A DNA stretch of 34,585 bases, from the NCBI GenBank assembly GCA_001642005.1, contig LWCA01000284.1, forward strand, positions 1-34,585. The letters are read 5' to 3'. The notes beneath the pieces were generated by a model. It saw nothing but the letters and a program-made list of their open reading frames with translations. It did not search any database and was not told the origin of the DNA. The stretch comes from Intoshia linei (lineage: Eukaryota > Orthonectida > Rhopaluridae). Below are positions 22,297 to 32,221 of this stretch, piece by piece (position 1 is the stretch's first letter; each line of letters opens with the position of its first letter). The translations under genes were made by a program, and so were the position numbers.

Positions 22297-23566
22297 TAGT
22301 TCATGCTTAATTTAAATATAAGCATTGAAATACTTTTAATCATTAAATCATTAATGTCCATTTAGTTAATATAAAATGAATATGTACAATCTTGGATAAA
22401 ATTCGATAATTCAATGCAATTAAATGTTAAGGAAACAATTTCGTTCAATTTCACAATTGTATTTATTACACTGCTGCTATTTTATAATAATAAACCACAA
22501 TTATTTAATATTCAGATACACATATGTACAAAATTATACACGCGTATCGTTTAAATTTAAATTTTGTTTACATTTCTATTTAAATTTGTAAATAATCATA
22601 TAAATCACAAATAATGATTATAAATTCACGTATTGATTGTATATTGTATGTATTCGTATTGTATTTTGTTCCATATTTAAAGTGGTGTGCGTGACAATTT
22701 CACGCAATATTTTTGATGAACTACATTATTTGGCATAAATTATCATCTAAATTATGATGGGTTGACAAACATTAAACAAATTCAGTCATTAGATCAATTA
22801 GAATATTTCCAAGAAAATTCTTTGGAAATGTTGTGTAAAGACGAACGAAAAATTTTGAATCTTGACTGAACTATTTAATTTACAACCAGTGCACTGCAAT
22901 GGTGGCTCGTAGACAAAATAATTTGAGGGCTACAGGAAAAAAATTTTTGTGTTAGACCCCAATTCCCAATCACAGGCCATTTAAAAAAAATGACCGATAC
23001 GTCTAATGTATCAACAATGCTGATGCCAGCCCTATAAATAGATCATATTGTTCGTTTGAATGAGCTCGTCAACCTGATATGAATATTATTTTTCAATATC
23101 ATCAATACTGTTGATTTTTGATAGCTATTAAACTTTAACTTTGCAACTTTTAACTTAAAGTTGCAAAAATGCCCAAAATAGGGGGTTTTCAAATTTATCT
23201 GAAACACAATTAAAAACGCCGAGTATATATTACATGCGGTACAATTCTTAGCGAATATATTATTTAATGTCATATCATGTTTTGTATAATCAAAAATATC
23301 AAATAATATTAAGCGACCTAATTAAATTAGTACACAATATTTACATGCAATAAAATCAAGTAAAATGTTTATTATGCAATATATTAAAATGTCTATATGA
23401 TTGAATTGATTATTATGAATAAACACATTAGTCAAATTTTTCTTAGAATTAGTAATTAAAACCTTTTTGAGATGCAAATAAAATAAGACTGATTATGAAA
23501 AACTAACATTATTATTATTTAAATTACATGCTATGTTTTTCAATTTTTTATATCCTTAGTTAGGAT
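22297..23566. other. Upstream region of the receptor gene, non-coding
   Basis: No supported gene. The part directly upstream of 22,296 would carry the receptor's promoter, but no motif can be named. A somewhat less AT-rich block at about 22,890-23,040 (GTGCACTGCAATGGTGGCTC and AATCACAGGCC) looks like an old repeat end. The minus-strand ORF at 23,043-23,273 shows no features of a real protein. Confidence 0.5.
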
Positions 23567-24590
23567 TCCTAACTTATATAATATGCTACGCGATTTTTAT
23601 TTGTGTGTGTGTTACACTTTATTTAAATGTTTTACAATTTTATAAAGTCCACATTTCATTTACAATTTTTTCCGGGGTGTTCGCAAACTTAATTTCAACT
23701 TCCCAGTTTCACATCTTACGGGTCAAAAACCCCAGTTGTCCCTCTTTTTAAATCAAACAAGTTGGAGAATTTAAAAAAATTATATTTTCAGAAGCAAAAC
23801 CACAAATTACCCTTCTTTTTTTAATGAAAACAGCCCCAGAATTTAAAAAAATTTACAGGTCGTACAGTTGTATCCTGTTAACACACACAGAAAATTTTAA
23901 TCCGAATAAGTGACGACTTCACGGTCAAAAAAGAATTTTAGTATTCCTATTTTTTTTTCGAAATATTTTATTAAAACAAAAAATGTGAAATAATTAACGG
24001 TCCGAAAATAAATAAAAATTATACTGATAGAGCTTATTCCAGTTGATATAAATACAAAAGTTCTATCCGAGAAATCTACGCATTCTCGATGAAAAATAAT
24101 TTTTAATATATTATCAACCAATATTTTTCAAATATTTCGAATTAAAATAAAAATGAAAATGCAAATTGATCCTACAATTTTAAAAAAATGTGTATTGAAC
24201 ACATTTTCAATAAAGAAATATCGGTGAAAATCTATATAATTCATGAAACTAGTTTGGCTTGTGTAGCGTTAAAATCAACAAGTTATGAACCTCCCATTGA
24301 AAAACTTGTAGCTTAAAAATTATTTTTAAATTTAAATAAATGTAAATATTATTTTTTTAACTAATTGTCCATCATCAAGTTGTTCGACTTTATTTAACAC
24401 ATCAAATTTAACACACCTAGTTTTAGTTGGCTATCATCACTGATATATATCATTACATTGAAAATGACAAAATAGGTTTTTATAATTTTATTTTTTCTGG
24501 AATTTGTGCTATTTATGACAATTTTTAGGATTAGACTGTTTTTACTTTACTTTTAATGATATACTATATTAAGTTTAATATTTTTAGGAC
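23567..24590 (+). mobile_element. Helitron-like element, copy 4, opposite orientation, truncated
   Basis: It starts TCCTAACTTATATAATATGC and continues through CGCGATTTTTATTTGTGTGT, the same terminus as copies 1, 3 and 6 but on the plus strand. It carries the internal blocks up to about 24,590, including a segment around 24,440-24,560 (ATGACAATTTTTAGGATTAG) that recurs inverted in copy 5 at about 26,795. The CTAG-hairpin end is missing. It shows that the full family is much longer than the 0.5-0.8 kb short forms. The ORF at 23,897-24,121 is a repeat shadow. Confidence 0.65.
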
Positions 24591-25079
24591 TGTGAAGTGA
24601 ATTGATACCTCTTATCAATTATTTCCGATCCCTGATAGTTATTTAGCGAAAATCAGCACCTGAGACATTTAATTAAATAAAATCATAAATCTAATTAATT
24701 CTAAAGATTTCATTATCTGCCTTCGACACGTTTCCTTGCACCTGTTAATGATAAACTCTAATTCACATAATTTTAATACAGTTGTAGCTTATACAGATTT
24801 TATACATGCCATTAAATAAGCCATATACCCATTGAACTTGTACAACCATTGACATAAATTTGAGTAAAATAATAATTTATTTTAGCAAGGATGAAAAAAT
24901 GCGGTCATATTATGATAATATATAATATTCTGAGCACACTGCACAGTGCACCACAATTGTGCATTTGTACAATTTTATTATAAAAATAAAAATTTAAAAA
25001 TAAACTGACTTTACATAATCAAAATATATTCACCATCGAAACATAAATTTTGTTTCTAAAAATATTGCATTTTTCCAAC
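24591..25079. other. Upstream region of the Suv4-20 gene
   Basis: About 490 bp without a coding frame. It includes a small near-palindrome CTGCACAGTGCACCACAATTG (around 24,939-24,958). No promoter element can be named. Confidence 0.45.
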
Positions 25080-26199
25080 ATGTCAGCCCGTCATTTTTGT
25101 ATTATTGATGATATAAGCAGTTCGTTAATTCTGGACACAATGTTAGGATTTCAATCTCACAAACTGAAGATTGAGTTTATTTGAAAAGTATATTTATAAT
25201 AATAAATTTAGTCGAAATTTCATCATCAATACAATGCGTCATAAAAATTTAAAAAAATTGATTAAAGAAATTACAGAAAATGAAAACATCTTAAATATTG
25301 AAAAAATTATCAAAACCGTCCCTAAAGTCATTTTAAAATATTCAGAAATGTATCCTGATGAAAAATTTATAAAACTATTTAAGCATGTACTTTTTGACTT
25401 TATAAATTACATTTTAATAGTACACCATTTGAAATCATGATTAACTTGCTGTTTTGTCAATTTTTATATTACATTTAATTAGATGCGTGTTTATCTAAAT
25501 GTTTTTCATCCAAATACATCATTTAAAATTGAATCCTGTAAAAATTATACATCGGATAACCAATCAATCAGCCATCATTGTAAAATAACTTCAATAAAAA
25601 AAATGTTTTATTTCTGGAATATTTTTATGATAAATTTAGAAAAAAGGATCAAATTGTAAACTGTCTGGTTGGAATAATTGTTAAATTGTCAGCGCAAGAA
25701 GAGTCTGAATTGCTTATGCCTGGTATAAATGATTTTTCAGTCATGTACTCTTGTCGAAAAAAATGTGCTCAACTGTGGCTGGGTCCAGCTTCCTTTATTA
25801 ATCACGATTGTAATCCCAATGCTAGGGTATACTTATCTTTTTTAATAACAAATTAAAACATTTAACGTTTTTTAATTGGATTAGTTTATATCAAATGGGA
25901 AAGATAGCGCTTTTGTTGTTGCCATCAAATCAATTCAAGTCAATGATGAAATTTGTTGCCATTATGGAGATCATTTTTTTGGTGAAAAGAATTGTTTTTG
26001 TGAGTGTGCTACTTGTGAAAGGTTTATATTGATATTTATACATTCATGTATTACATTTTTTAGTCTTGAACAAGGTGCATATTCTAATCGAAATTTCAAG
26101 AAAAAACAAATAGAAACTAAAATTACAGGATACTCACTCCGAAATAAAAGAAAACCAATGTTAGAAATTGCTAAATCACCTAAAAAAATGAAAATTTAA
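25080..26199 (+). CDS. Suv4-20-type histone H4 lysine-20 methyltransferase (SET domain), six exons
   Basis: Enzymes of this family add methyl groups from S-adenosylmethionine to H4K20me1 in chromatin. Exons are 25,080-25,174, 25,212-25,386, 25,483-25,604, 25,640-25,826, 25,885-26,021 and 26,064-26,199, giving 283 residues; introns are 37, 96, 35, 58 and 42 bp. The start [18 protein letters not shown], followed by LGFQSHK, matches the Suv4-20 N-terminal helical domain. The SET core has [46 protein letters not shown] (about 181-191) and [10 protein letters not shown] (218-227). The post-SET zinc site is CFCECATCE (230-238). The catalytic-fold residues NHDC and the Tyr of HYGD are present. The C-terminal tail after residue 240 is only about 43 basic residues, so the protein is close to the minimal catalytic fragment; larger relatives have long extensions. 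The ATG at 25,080 is chosen because it matches the family's conserved first helix. Confidence 0.92.
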
Positions 26200-26303
26200 T
26201 CATTTTAGTTCATTTCATGTTGATGTGTTAGATTTTTGTATAATTGTATAAAATTAATTAATTGAAAAAAATTTGTAATGAATTTTGTCTAATTTTAAAG
26301 ACC

Positions 26304-26309
26304 AATAAA
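26304..26309 (+). promoter_or_regulatory. Likely poly(A) signal of the Suv4-20 gene
   Basis: AATAAA lies 105 bp downstream of the stop codon, followed within 30 bp by a T/G-rich stretch (TTTTGTGGGTAAGC). This position fits a short 3' UTR. Confidence 0.45.
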
Positions 26310-26365
26310 CCTTTTATGTTTTAAAAATTTTGTGGGTAAGCACTTGTTCTATTTTTATAATTATA

Positions 26366-27559
26366 CTAGGTTGACTATTATGTACTAAGTACAAACAGGA
26401 CCTAGCTCTGCCTAGGGCAAATTTTTATTATACTTAAAAAATAAATTCACGCTGAAAATTCTACTATTCACTATTATCAATTATTTAAAGGAATGGTTCC
26501 CAAACTTAATTCAGGTGGAATCATGATATATTACTTTTTACTTTAAAGTGATTTCCATTTTAATTGTTTGTTTGTTAACATAAGTGTAAAGAATTTTAAA
26601 AACAATTGTTAACCTATTTTTTNAACTTAATTCAGGTGGAATCATGATATCATATTACTTTTTACTTTAAAGTGATTTCCATTTTAATTGTTTGTTTGTT
26701 AACATAAGTGTAAAGAATTTTAAAAACAATTGTTAACCTATTTTTTTAATTTATTAAACAGAATGTGTGTATAATATTAAAAATAAAGTAAAAACAGTCC
26801 AATCCTAAAAATTGTCATAAATAGCATAAATTCCAAAAAAAATCAAATTATATAAACCTATTTTGTCATTTTCAATGGGATGATATATATTCAGTACCAA
26901 TTTAATAAATACTTAAAAATACCAATTATTTATCAATAATTAACCGAATCTTCACTTTATAAACATATTTGAGTCGAATTTTACCAAATTTGCAAAAGAT
27001 TGTAATAAATATAAAAATGATATTAACAAAGTGGTTTTAGTTTCGTTGTTTAGTTTCTATTTAAATTTGTATTCAAAATATTTTGAAAATGAGAATTTGA
27101 AATTTAAAAATTGCGTAGCAATGAATAAAATTCCGAAGGAATGAATTATATAGAATTTCACTTATATTTCTTTATTGGAAATGTGTAGACGTTCAATGCA
27201 AATTTTTTTGAAATTTTAGGATTAATATTTACATTTTCAATTTTTATTTTAATAAAAATATTTGAAAAATAATGGTTGATAATATATCAAAAATTATTTT
27301 TTACCGGGAATGCGTAAATTTCTGAAGTTGAAATTTTGTATTTATATCAACTGGAATAAGCTCTATCAGAATAATAATTTCTTTTTTTTTAATTTTTGGA
27401 CTGTTAATTATTTCAAATTTTTTGTTTTAATAAAATATTTCGGAAAAAAATATATGAATACTAAAATGCTTTTTTGACCGTGAAGTCATCACTTATTCGG
27501 ATGGAAATTTTTGTTAGTGTGTTAACAGGATACAACTGTATCACCTGTACTAATATTAT
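26366..27559 (-). mobile_element. Helitron-like element, copy 5 (long form)
   Basis: It begins A|CTAGGTTGACTATTATGTAC with hairpin TGTACTAAGTACA. It contains the blocks of copy 1 plus a long insert-like region (about 26,770-27,420) shared with copy 4. It ends near TTAACAGGATACAACTGTAT (about 27,520-27,540), just before copy 6 starts; its own TCCTAACTT-type end is not present. A single N at 26,623 separates two direct copies of about 120 bp (26,503-26,622 and 26,624-26,745). Confidence 0.65.
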
Positions 27560-27993
27560 ATATTACTAGGTTGACTAATATGTACTACGTACAAAAAGAA
27601 CCTAGCTCTGCCGAAAGCACATTTTATAACGATTGTATTTACGTTAAAAATCTAATTTTCGGATTGAAATTTTTTGAAATTCTAGAGCTGTTTTCATTAC
27701 AAAAAGAAAGATAATTTGTGGTTTTGGCCGTGAAGATATAATTATTTTAAATTTAAATTTATGATAATGTTTATGATTTTAAAATCCGTATCAGCGTATT
27801 TTAAATTATCGAACTCGTTTGATTTTCAAATAAAGGGAAAATTAGGCTTTTTGACCCATAAGCTGTGAGTTTGGTGTTGAAATTTATTTTACTAACACCC
27901 CGAAAAAACTGTAATCGAAATGTGGACTTTATAAAAGAGAAAAAAGTTAGTTTACGTGATTTTGGTAAAAAATACTTTATTTTAGTAGCTCAT

Positions 27994-28307
27994 ACGTTAT
28001 GTTGGTAGTAAATACTTTATTTTAGTAAATTACAAACAAATTGTACTTTATTATAAAAGTGAAAAATTTTACCTATAAATTCAGGTGAAGATAAAAAGAA
28101 GAGAGTAAGAATATGTGGATTTCGATGTCGCATGAGGAATTTGATGTAATTAATCTTTCTCAATATAAAAAGGTTGATTTGCAAAAGCTTCCTTTAAAAA
28201 CAGGAGTTATTAATTATTATAAGAACAAGATAGAAGTTAATAGTTAAAAATAAAGTACAATTTGTTTGTAATTTACTAAAATAAAGTATTTACTACCAAA
28301 ATAACGT
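27994..28307. repeat. Foldback element with about 58-bp inverted repeats
   Basis: The left arm, about 27,994-28,051 (ACGTTATGTTGGTAGTAAAT, then ACTTTATTTTAGTAAATTAC), is repeated inverted at about 28,250-28,307 with apparently one mismatch. Just outside the left arm a partial tandem copy occurs (GTGATTTTGGTAAAAAATAC, then TTTATTTTAGTAG). Between the arms is about 198 bp that includes a small open frame. The arms sit inside the insertion that interrupts Helitron copy 6. No known TIR family was recognised. Confidence 0.7.
28113..28247 (+). CDS. Small open frame inside the foldback element, unknown
   Basis: ATG to TAA gives 44 residues: MWISMSHEEFDVINLSQYKK, continuing VDLQKLPLKTGVINYYKNKI and ending EVNS. 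The composition (few Phe/Lys homopolymers, balanced Asp/Glu/Lys) looks more like protein than the surrounding AT-rich DNA. It fills most of the space between the inverted arms. An upstream stop in the same frame lies at 28,092. No family is recognised; it may be a captured gene fragment or chance. Confidence 0.3.
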   Translation: MWISMSHEEFDVINLSQYKKVDLQKLPLKTGVINYYKNKIEVNS

Positions 28308-28430
28308 TAAATTACCGCGTAGCCCTTTATAAAATTCTAAGACTGGTAATTATTAAAATAGAGAATAAAACATACACAGACAAACAAAGCATATTATAAT
28401 ATGCTATAATAATATATAAGTAAGTATTAA

Positions 28431-28814
28431 TCATAGTATTGGTGTATAAATGCACTGCTGCTTGTGACTTATATTTTTGTTTTTATAATATCTATATACA
28501 ATGTATATAGATATTTTTAGATAGAGCGCATACTTGTTCATTAAATCTCTAATTTTGACTTTTACTAATCCTAATGGAATCGGTCCCAGAGTGCGCTTTA
28601 TCCATAAAGAATATAGTTCTATCACAGTTTTATCACAGTAATAAGATTTTCGTTGTGAGTTATTTTCCATTTCTAAAAAATGATATCTTCCCATTACTTT
28701 TTTTATATTAGGTAATGTCGATAAATTGCTAAGCGGTTCACTAACCACTACTCTATAAGGACGCGTCCACCTCAAACTTTTTTTGAATAATTCATTTTTA
28801 GATCTCGACATCAT
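28431..28814 (-). CDS. Unknown protein, possibly the DNA-binding N-part of a transposon protein
   Basis: A 127-residue frame starting MMSRSKNELFKKSLRWTRP and containing SEPLSNLSTLPNIKKVMGRY, then CDKTVIELYSLWIKRTLGPI and KVKIRDLMNKYALYLK. The alternating Trp/Leu helices followed by a basic helix resemble leader domains found in proteins of animal DNA transposons; that is an impression, not a demonstrated match. The last 27 or so residues come from a 27-bp palindrome (ATATCTATATAC / GTATATAGATAT, about 28,489-28,515) and beyond, so the real coding part may end earlier, for example at a GTATAT donor there. Its stop lies only 4 bp from the end of Helitron copy 6, whose insertion may have cut the gene. 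Confidence 0.45.
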   Translation of the reverse strand: MMSRSKNELFKKSLRWTRPYRVVVSEPLSNLSTLPNIKKVMGRYHFLEMENNSQRKSYYCDKTVIELYSLWIKRTLGPIPLGLVKVKIRDLMNKYALYLKISIYIVYRYYKNKNISHKQQCIYTPIL

Positions 28815-29219
28815 TTTTATATCATTAATTTATTAATTATAAGATTGATAAAAAAATAAAATATAGTATTAAGGTTAATTAAATAATAGTGTAATAAAGT
28901 ATAGTTCACATTTTTAAAAATAAAAATATCAAGTGTTCTTAATTTCAGGCGGGATTAATTTCAATTAAATGAATTAATTTTCACATATTCGTGATCAGTG
29001 CATAAAAACACACTTATATGCAAATATAATTTTGTATCTTTAAAAAAGTGGACACTCTAATATACATATACATATTTATATCTCTATAATGAAAAATCAT
29101 ATCTAACCTAATTAATTTTACCTACAGTTTCCAAGATTTTGTAATCAATTTTGTTGTTAAATATTACTTAAAGTAAATTACATTTAAAAAGTAAAATATC
29201 AATATAATCGGACTGTTAA
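28815..29219. other. Spacer, nothing recognised
   Basis: About 400 bp of AT-rich sequence between the minus-strand ORF and the plus-strand two-exon gene. It would contain both 5' regions. No motif, repeat or frame stands out. Confidence 0.4.
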
Positions 29220-30054
29220 ATGAAATCTACAAGAAGTATAGTTATTGAAAATTTACCGTACTCAATTATAACTGATGAACAAATAAACAACATTAAAAAG
29301 GTAAAAACAACTGTTTTGACTGAAGAATTAAGTTTAATTCATGGACCAAAATTAAAATAATTAACTAATGCAATTAAGTGAAAAATGGGAGGTTAAAATA
29401 CGTTTTTGATGGTCAAGGTGTAAATTTCTGAGATTGAAATTTTTGATAAAACACTACCAACAAAAAAATTATATTAGAATTTTAGATATGACAAATTTTG
29501 GAATTTCTAGTTGTTGAATAAATAGTTAAACAGTCTGTATTACATATAAACAAAAAGATATATAATCTTGGGCTTTAGACTTATTTCAGTAAAATAATAA
29601 CATCATTGTTTTTTTAACATATAATGGTTTCAAATCGGATCCTACAACCATATACGATATGTGAAGTATTCCATATATCTGCCAAAAAATTTATAATTAT
29701 GATTGTACGTGAATTAAATTTATGTTGGAATTTTCAAGGTTAAATCTTTTTAATTGATTGTTGTCGAATTTGTAGTACTTGTAACGTATTATATATTTTT
29801 GTTATTTTTAGAATGCTTCGACCCATTTTTTACCTACCAATAAAGAAAAAAGATTTCAAAACTATAAAAGAGTCAACCGTACAAGTTTTGTCTTATCTCA
29901 AAATGTTAGAAATTTTACAAATCAAAAACCAATTAATTTTGGATATATTGAAATTGATAATAATCAAAGTAATACACAATTTAGTAGTTTAAGTAGTATA
30001 TGTACTAGGGAGTCACGATTATTCGAAAAATTAAAAAATAAATACTTTTTTTGA
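29220..30054 (+). CDS. Two-exon gene of unknown function, 107 residues
   Basis: Exon 1 (29,220-29,300) starts MKSTRSIVIENLPYSIITDE and ends in NNIKK at a GTAAAA donor. Exon 2 (29,812-30,054, acceptor TTATTTTTAG) is open in phase 0 and reads NASTHFLPTNKEKRFQNYKR and later SFVLSQNVRNFTNQKPINFG, ending EKLKNKYFF stop. Joining gives 107 residues, basic, Asn/Ser-rich, with no signal peptide, membrane helix or zinc motif. The codon content and exact phase match support a real gene. I do not recognise the family. The 511-bp intron is long for this window and contains a diverged Helitron-family relic (about 29,380-29,490). Confidence 0.6.
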
Positions 30055-31354
30055 ATAATTTCGGTTAAGTTGAAGCGATTAATAGATTAATTTAGCTATA
30101 CTAATAATGCCCTTTAAAACTTTCATGTTGGTTAAACGTGTAAAATGTTTTTTAATGGTTTACATTTAGTCAGGGTGTGGAGAGGGGTTAGGACCATATG
30201 GCCTGAGCCTACAATCATGAGGGCCTAAAATTTTAAGATATTAATATTTAATGTTGGAAAATTTATGTTGGAAGTATGTCAAATTATGATGACCAATGCG
30301 ATTTACAACTGTTAATTTCAATTTGAATGCAATGAAAGATAGATTAAAACGTATATGGGCAAAGGGTGACCTTCGGGCCTCATGCAACCCGCGAGTGAAA
30401 TTTAAAATTTAAAATAATTTAAATTTAATTTTTGAAATAAAACCAAAAAATAGATCCAGATAAACGGATATTCACCTTGAAAATAATTTAAGAGGTGCAA
30501 AAAATAGCATTAAATTAGATCTTATTCAAAATATCAGAAAAAATCAAAATCACTCATAAGTATATGTGAATTACGTTTATTATAATAATAAACAATAATT
30601 ATTTAATATTTTTTTATAAAACCTGATGAATATGAAAATTTACTGCAATTAACATTTAAGAATACATTTAAGAATTATAATGTATTGACTATTAACCTTA
30701 AAATATTCTTAAACCAGTGAAAATAGATATACGGGTTTATAATATTGATTTAAATAAGGGAACGAAGTGAAATTGAAGAATTTTTCTTGGTGCGGTCCGC
30801 GATAAAATTAATGTGTGTAGTTGCATGAAAAAGGGTACCCTCCCCTGGAACAATGTATATACTAATGTCAGGGTAAAAGAAATTACATATTAACTTTAAT
30901 TAAAAATGTATGTTATGTCTGTTCCAGTTTATTTTAGAAAAAGTTGAAGAGTTTTAAAAGCATTATTTTAATACAGTTTTTCGCACAAACAGTACCTAGT
31001 TCTGCCGAGGGCGGTCTTTTTTAATTATACCAAAAAAATAAATAAATTAATTATTTTTTATTTTATAAATAAGATTTAATTACAGTCTAATTAACTGAAT
31101 TTTTTTTAGCGTAAATTCCATTTTAACAGAATTTTGAATTATATATTTTTTCTTTACGAATTTGTATAAAAATTTTATCTCTAAAACTATAAAATCTATT
31201 TTTAATTACTATCATAAATATGAACTAATTTTTTTACTAATTAGACTTCAATTTATTACGTTTTTATCAAATTTTTAATAAATATTAAATTAGATGGCGT
31301 TAATTAGAAATAATTACGATCATTGCGGAATAGCTATATACATGTCTAGTGCAT
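30055..31354. other. Repeat-rich non-coding region
   Basis: No gene seen. GC-richer patches at about 30,170-30,240 (GTGTGGAGAGGGGTTAGGAC), 30,360-30,400 (CTTCGGGCCTCATGCAACCC) and 30,790-30,850 (GGTGCGGTCCGCGATAAAAT and GGGTACCCTCCCCTGG) look like the outer ends of hAT-type MITEs. The last two share CATGCAAC in inverted orientation and may bound one element of about 490 bp, but no clear 8-bp target duplication was found. A 31,095-31,260 block is an inverted relative of 18,950-19,110. Confidence 0.5.
30980..31040 (-). mobile_element. Small fragment of the Helitron-like CTAG end
   Basis: GCACAAACAGTACCTAGTTC followed by TGCCGAGGGC matches the part just inside the hairpin in copies 1 to 6. The hairpin and CTAG end are missing, so this is a short truncated remnant. 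Confidence 0.55.
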
Positions 31355-31450
31355 AATTTTCACTTTATAATACGAGTTTGGCAGAATGCATCAACCCAAA
31401 GAGTGAGTGCATTCAACACACGAGTTTTATAAAAGTGTGAAAATTATAAG
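31355..31450. repeat. Long imperfect hairpin
   Basis: The left arm ATAATTTTCACTTTATAATA plus CGAGTTTGGCAGAATGCA is matched by a right arm whose reverse complement reads ATAATTTTCACACTTTTATA plus AAACTCGTGTGTTGAATGCA. The arms are about 38-40 bp with a loop of roughly 17 bp (TCAACCCAAAGAGTGAG). The sequence could fold into a stem as RNA or cruciform and is probably a foldback repeat. No target duplication was established. Confidence 0.65.
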
Positions 31451-32221
31451 CTATGATGTAATTTTTTCTACTATTTAGTCTATTGAATCAAAATTTCAAT
31501 TTTTGCATGTTGAAATATATAAATAATTTATTTTCAAAAACTTTGTTATTTAATGATATTATATATTGGATACAATATTCTATACACTGATATATGGTTT
31601 CTATATTAACGCGGTAATAGAAAGTAATTATTCTTGCACTACAGGGCGTAGAAAGTAAATTGATGTTCTTATATGAACCAATGAAAATGAAGAATTTTCA
31701 CTAAACTGTAAATATAATTTTTAACTTCATTTTATTTCTGTAAATAATTTAAAATTTTTAAATTTTTTCATGAACCCCAAAAAACTACTGTGGACCCAGG
31801 AGTTCACATGAACCCAGTTAATAATGGTTTTTGTATATTACTTCGTCATGTATTCTTCAAAAACTCATAATAAAAAGAAATGTGTCCATTTAATGGTTTT
31901 TATTGAAAAAAATTAAATTTCGTTAAAAAGTGTGTTACTATGGGAACATTGCTCTTATTTTACTAAATAAATTGGAACAAACAGACATACCTTTTTATAT
32001 TAACCAATCGCTGATAACCACCACATTAAACTTTGATTAATTTTTCAAATTGAACGGGCCATCAATTTATTTTTAAACTTTTACAATTAAGATGAAAAAG
32101 ATTTGCAACACTAGATTAAATAATTATTTATCATATAAAAAAGTCACTGCCAATTGAAACTCACTATAAATGTAAATACATATAGCTATTATAAATTTGT
32201 ATTGATTCTGATAAATTTTAG

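Larger units (their letters stand above)
27566..28426 (-). mobile_element. Helitron-like element, copy 6, carrying a foldback insertion
   Basis: It begins A|CTAGGTTGACTAATATGTAC with the same hairpin (TGTACTACGTACA) and ends near ATATATAAGTAAGTA|T, a slightly decayed version of the family terminus. It has lost the central blocks. Between CTTTATAAAA at about 27,929-27,938 and CTTTATAAAA at about 28,325-28,334 it is interrupted by about 390 bp of unrelated sequence with long inverted repeats. The family sequence resumes exactly afterward (TTCTAAGACTGGTAATTATT). Confidence 0.65.

Noticed and set aside
28085-28147. Frame reading KKRVRICGFRCRMRN, resembling the bacterial-type L34 ribosomal protein core
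   Set aside because: Only about 20 residues, stops immediately, and an overlapping frame is longer; probably coincidence.
30357-30850. Possible complete hAT MITE
   Set aside because: The inner ends share CATGCAAC in inverted orientation, but outer ends and target duplication (GTATATGG versus GTATATAC) do not fit well enough to set boundaries.
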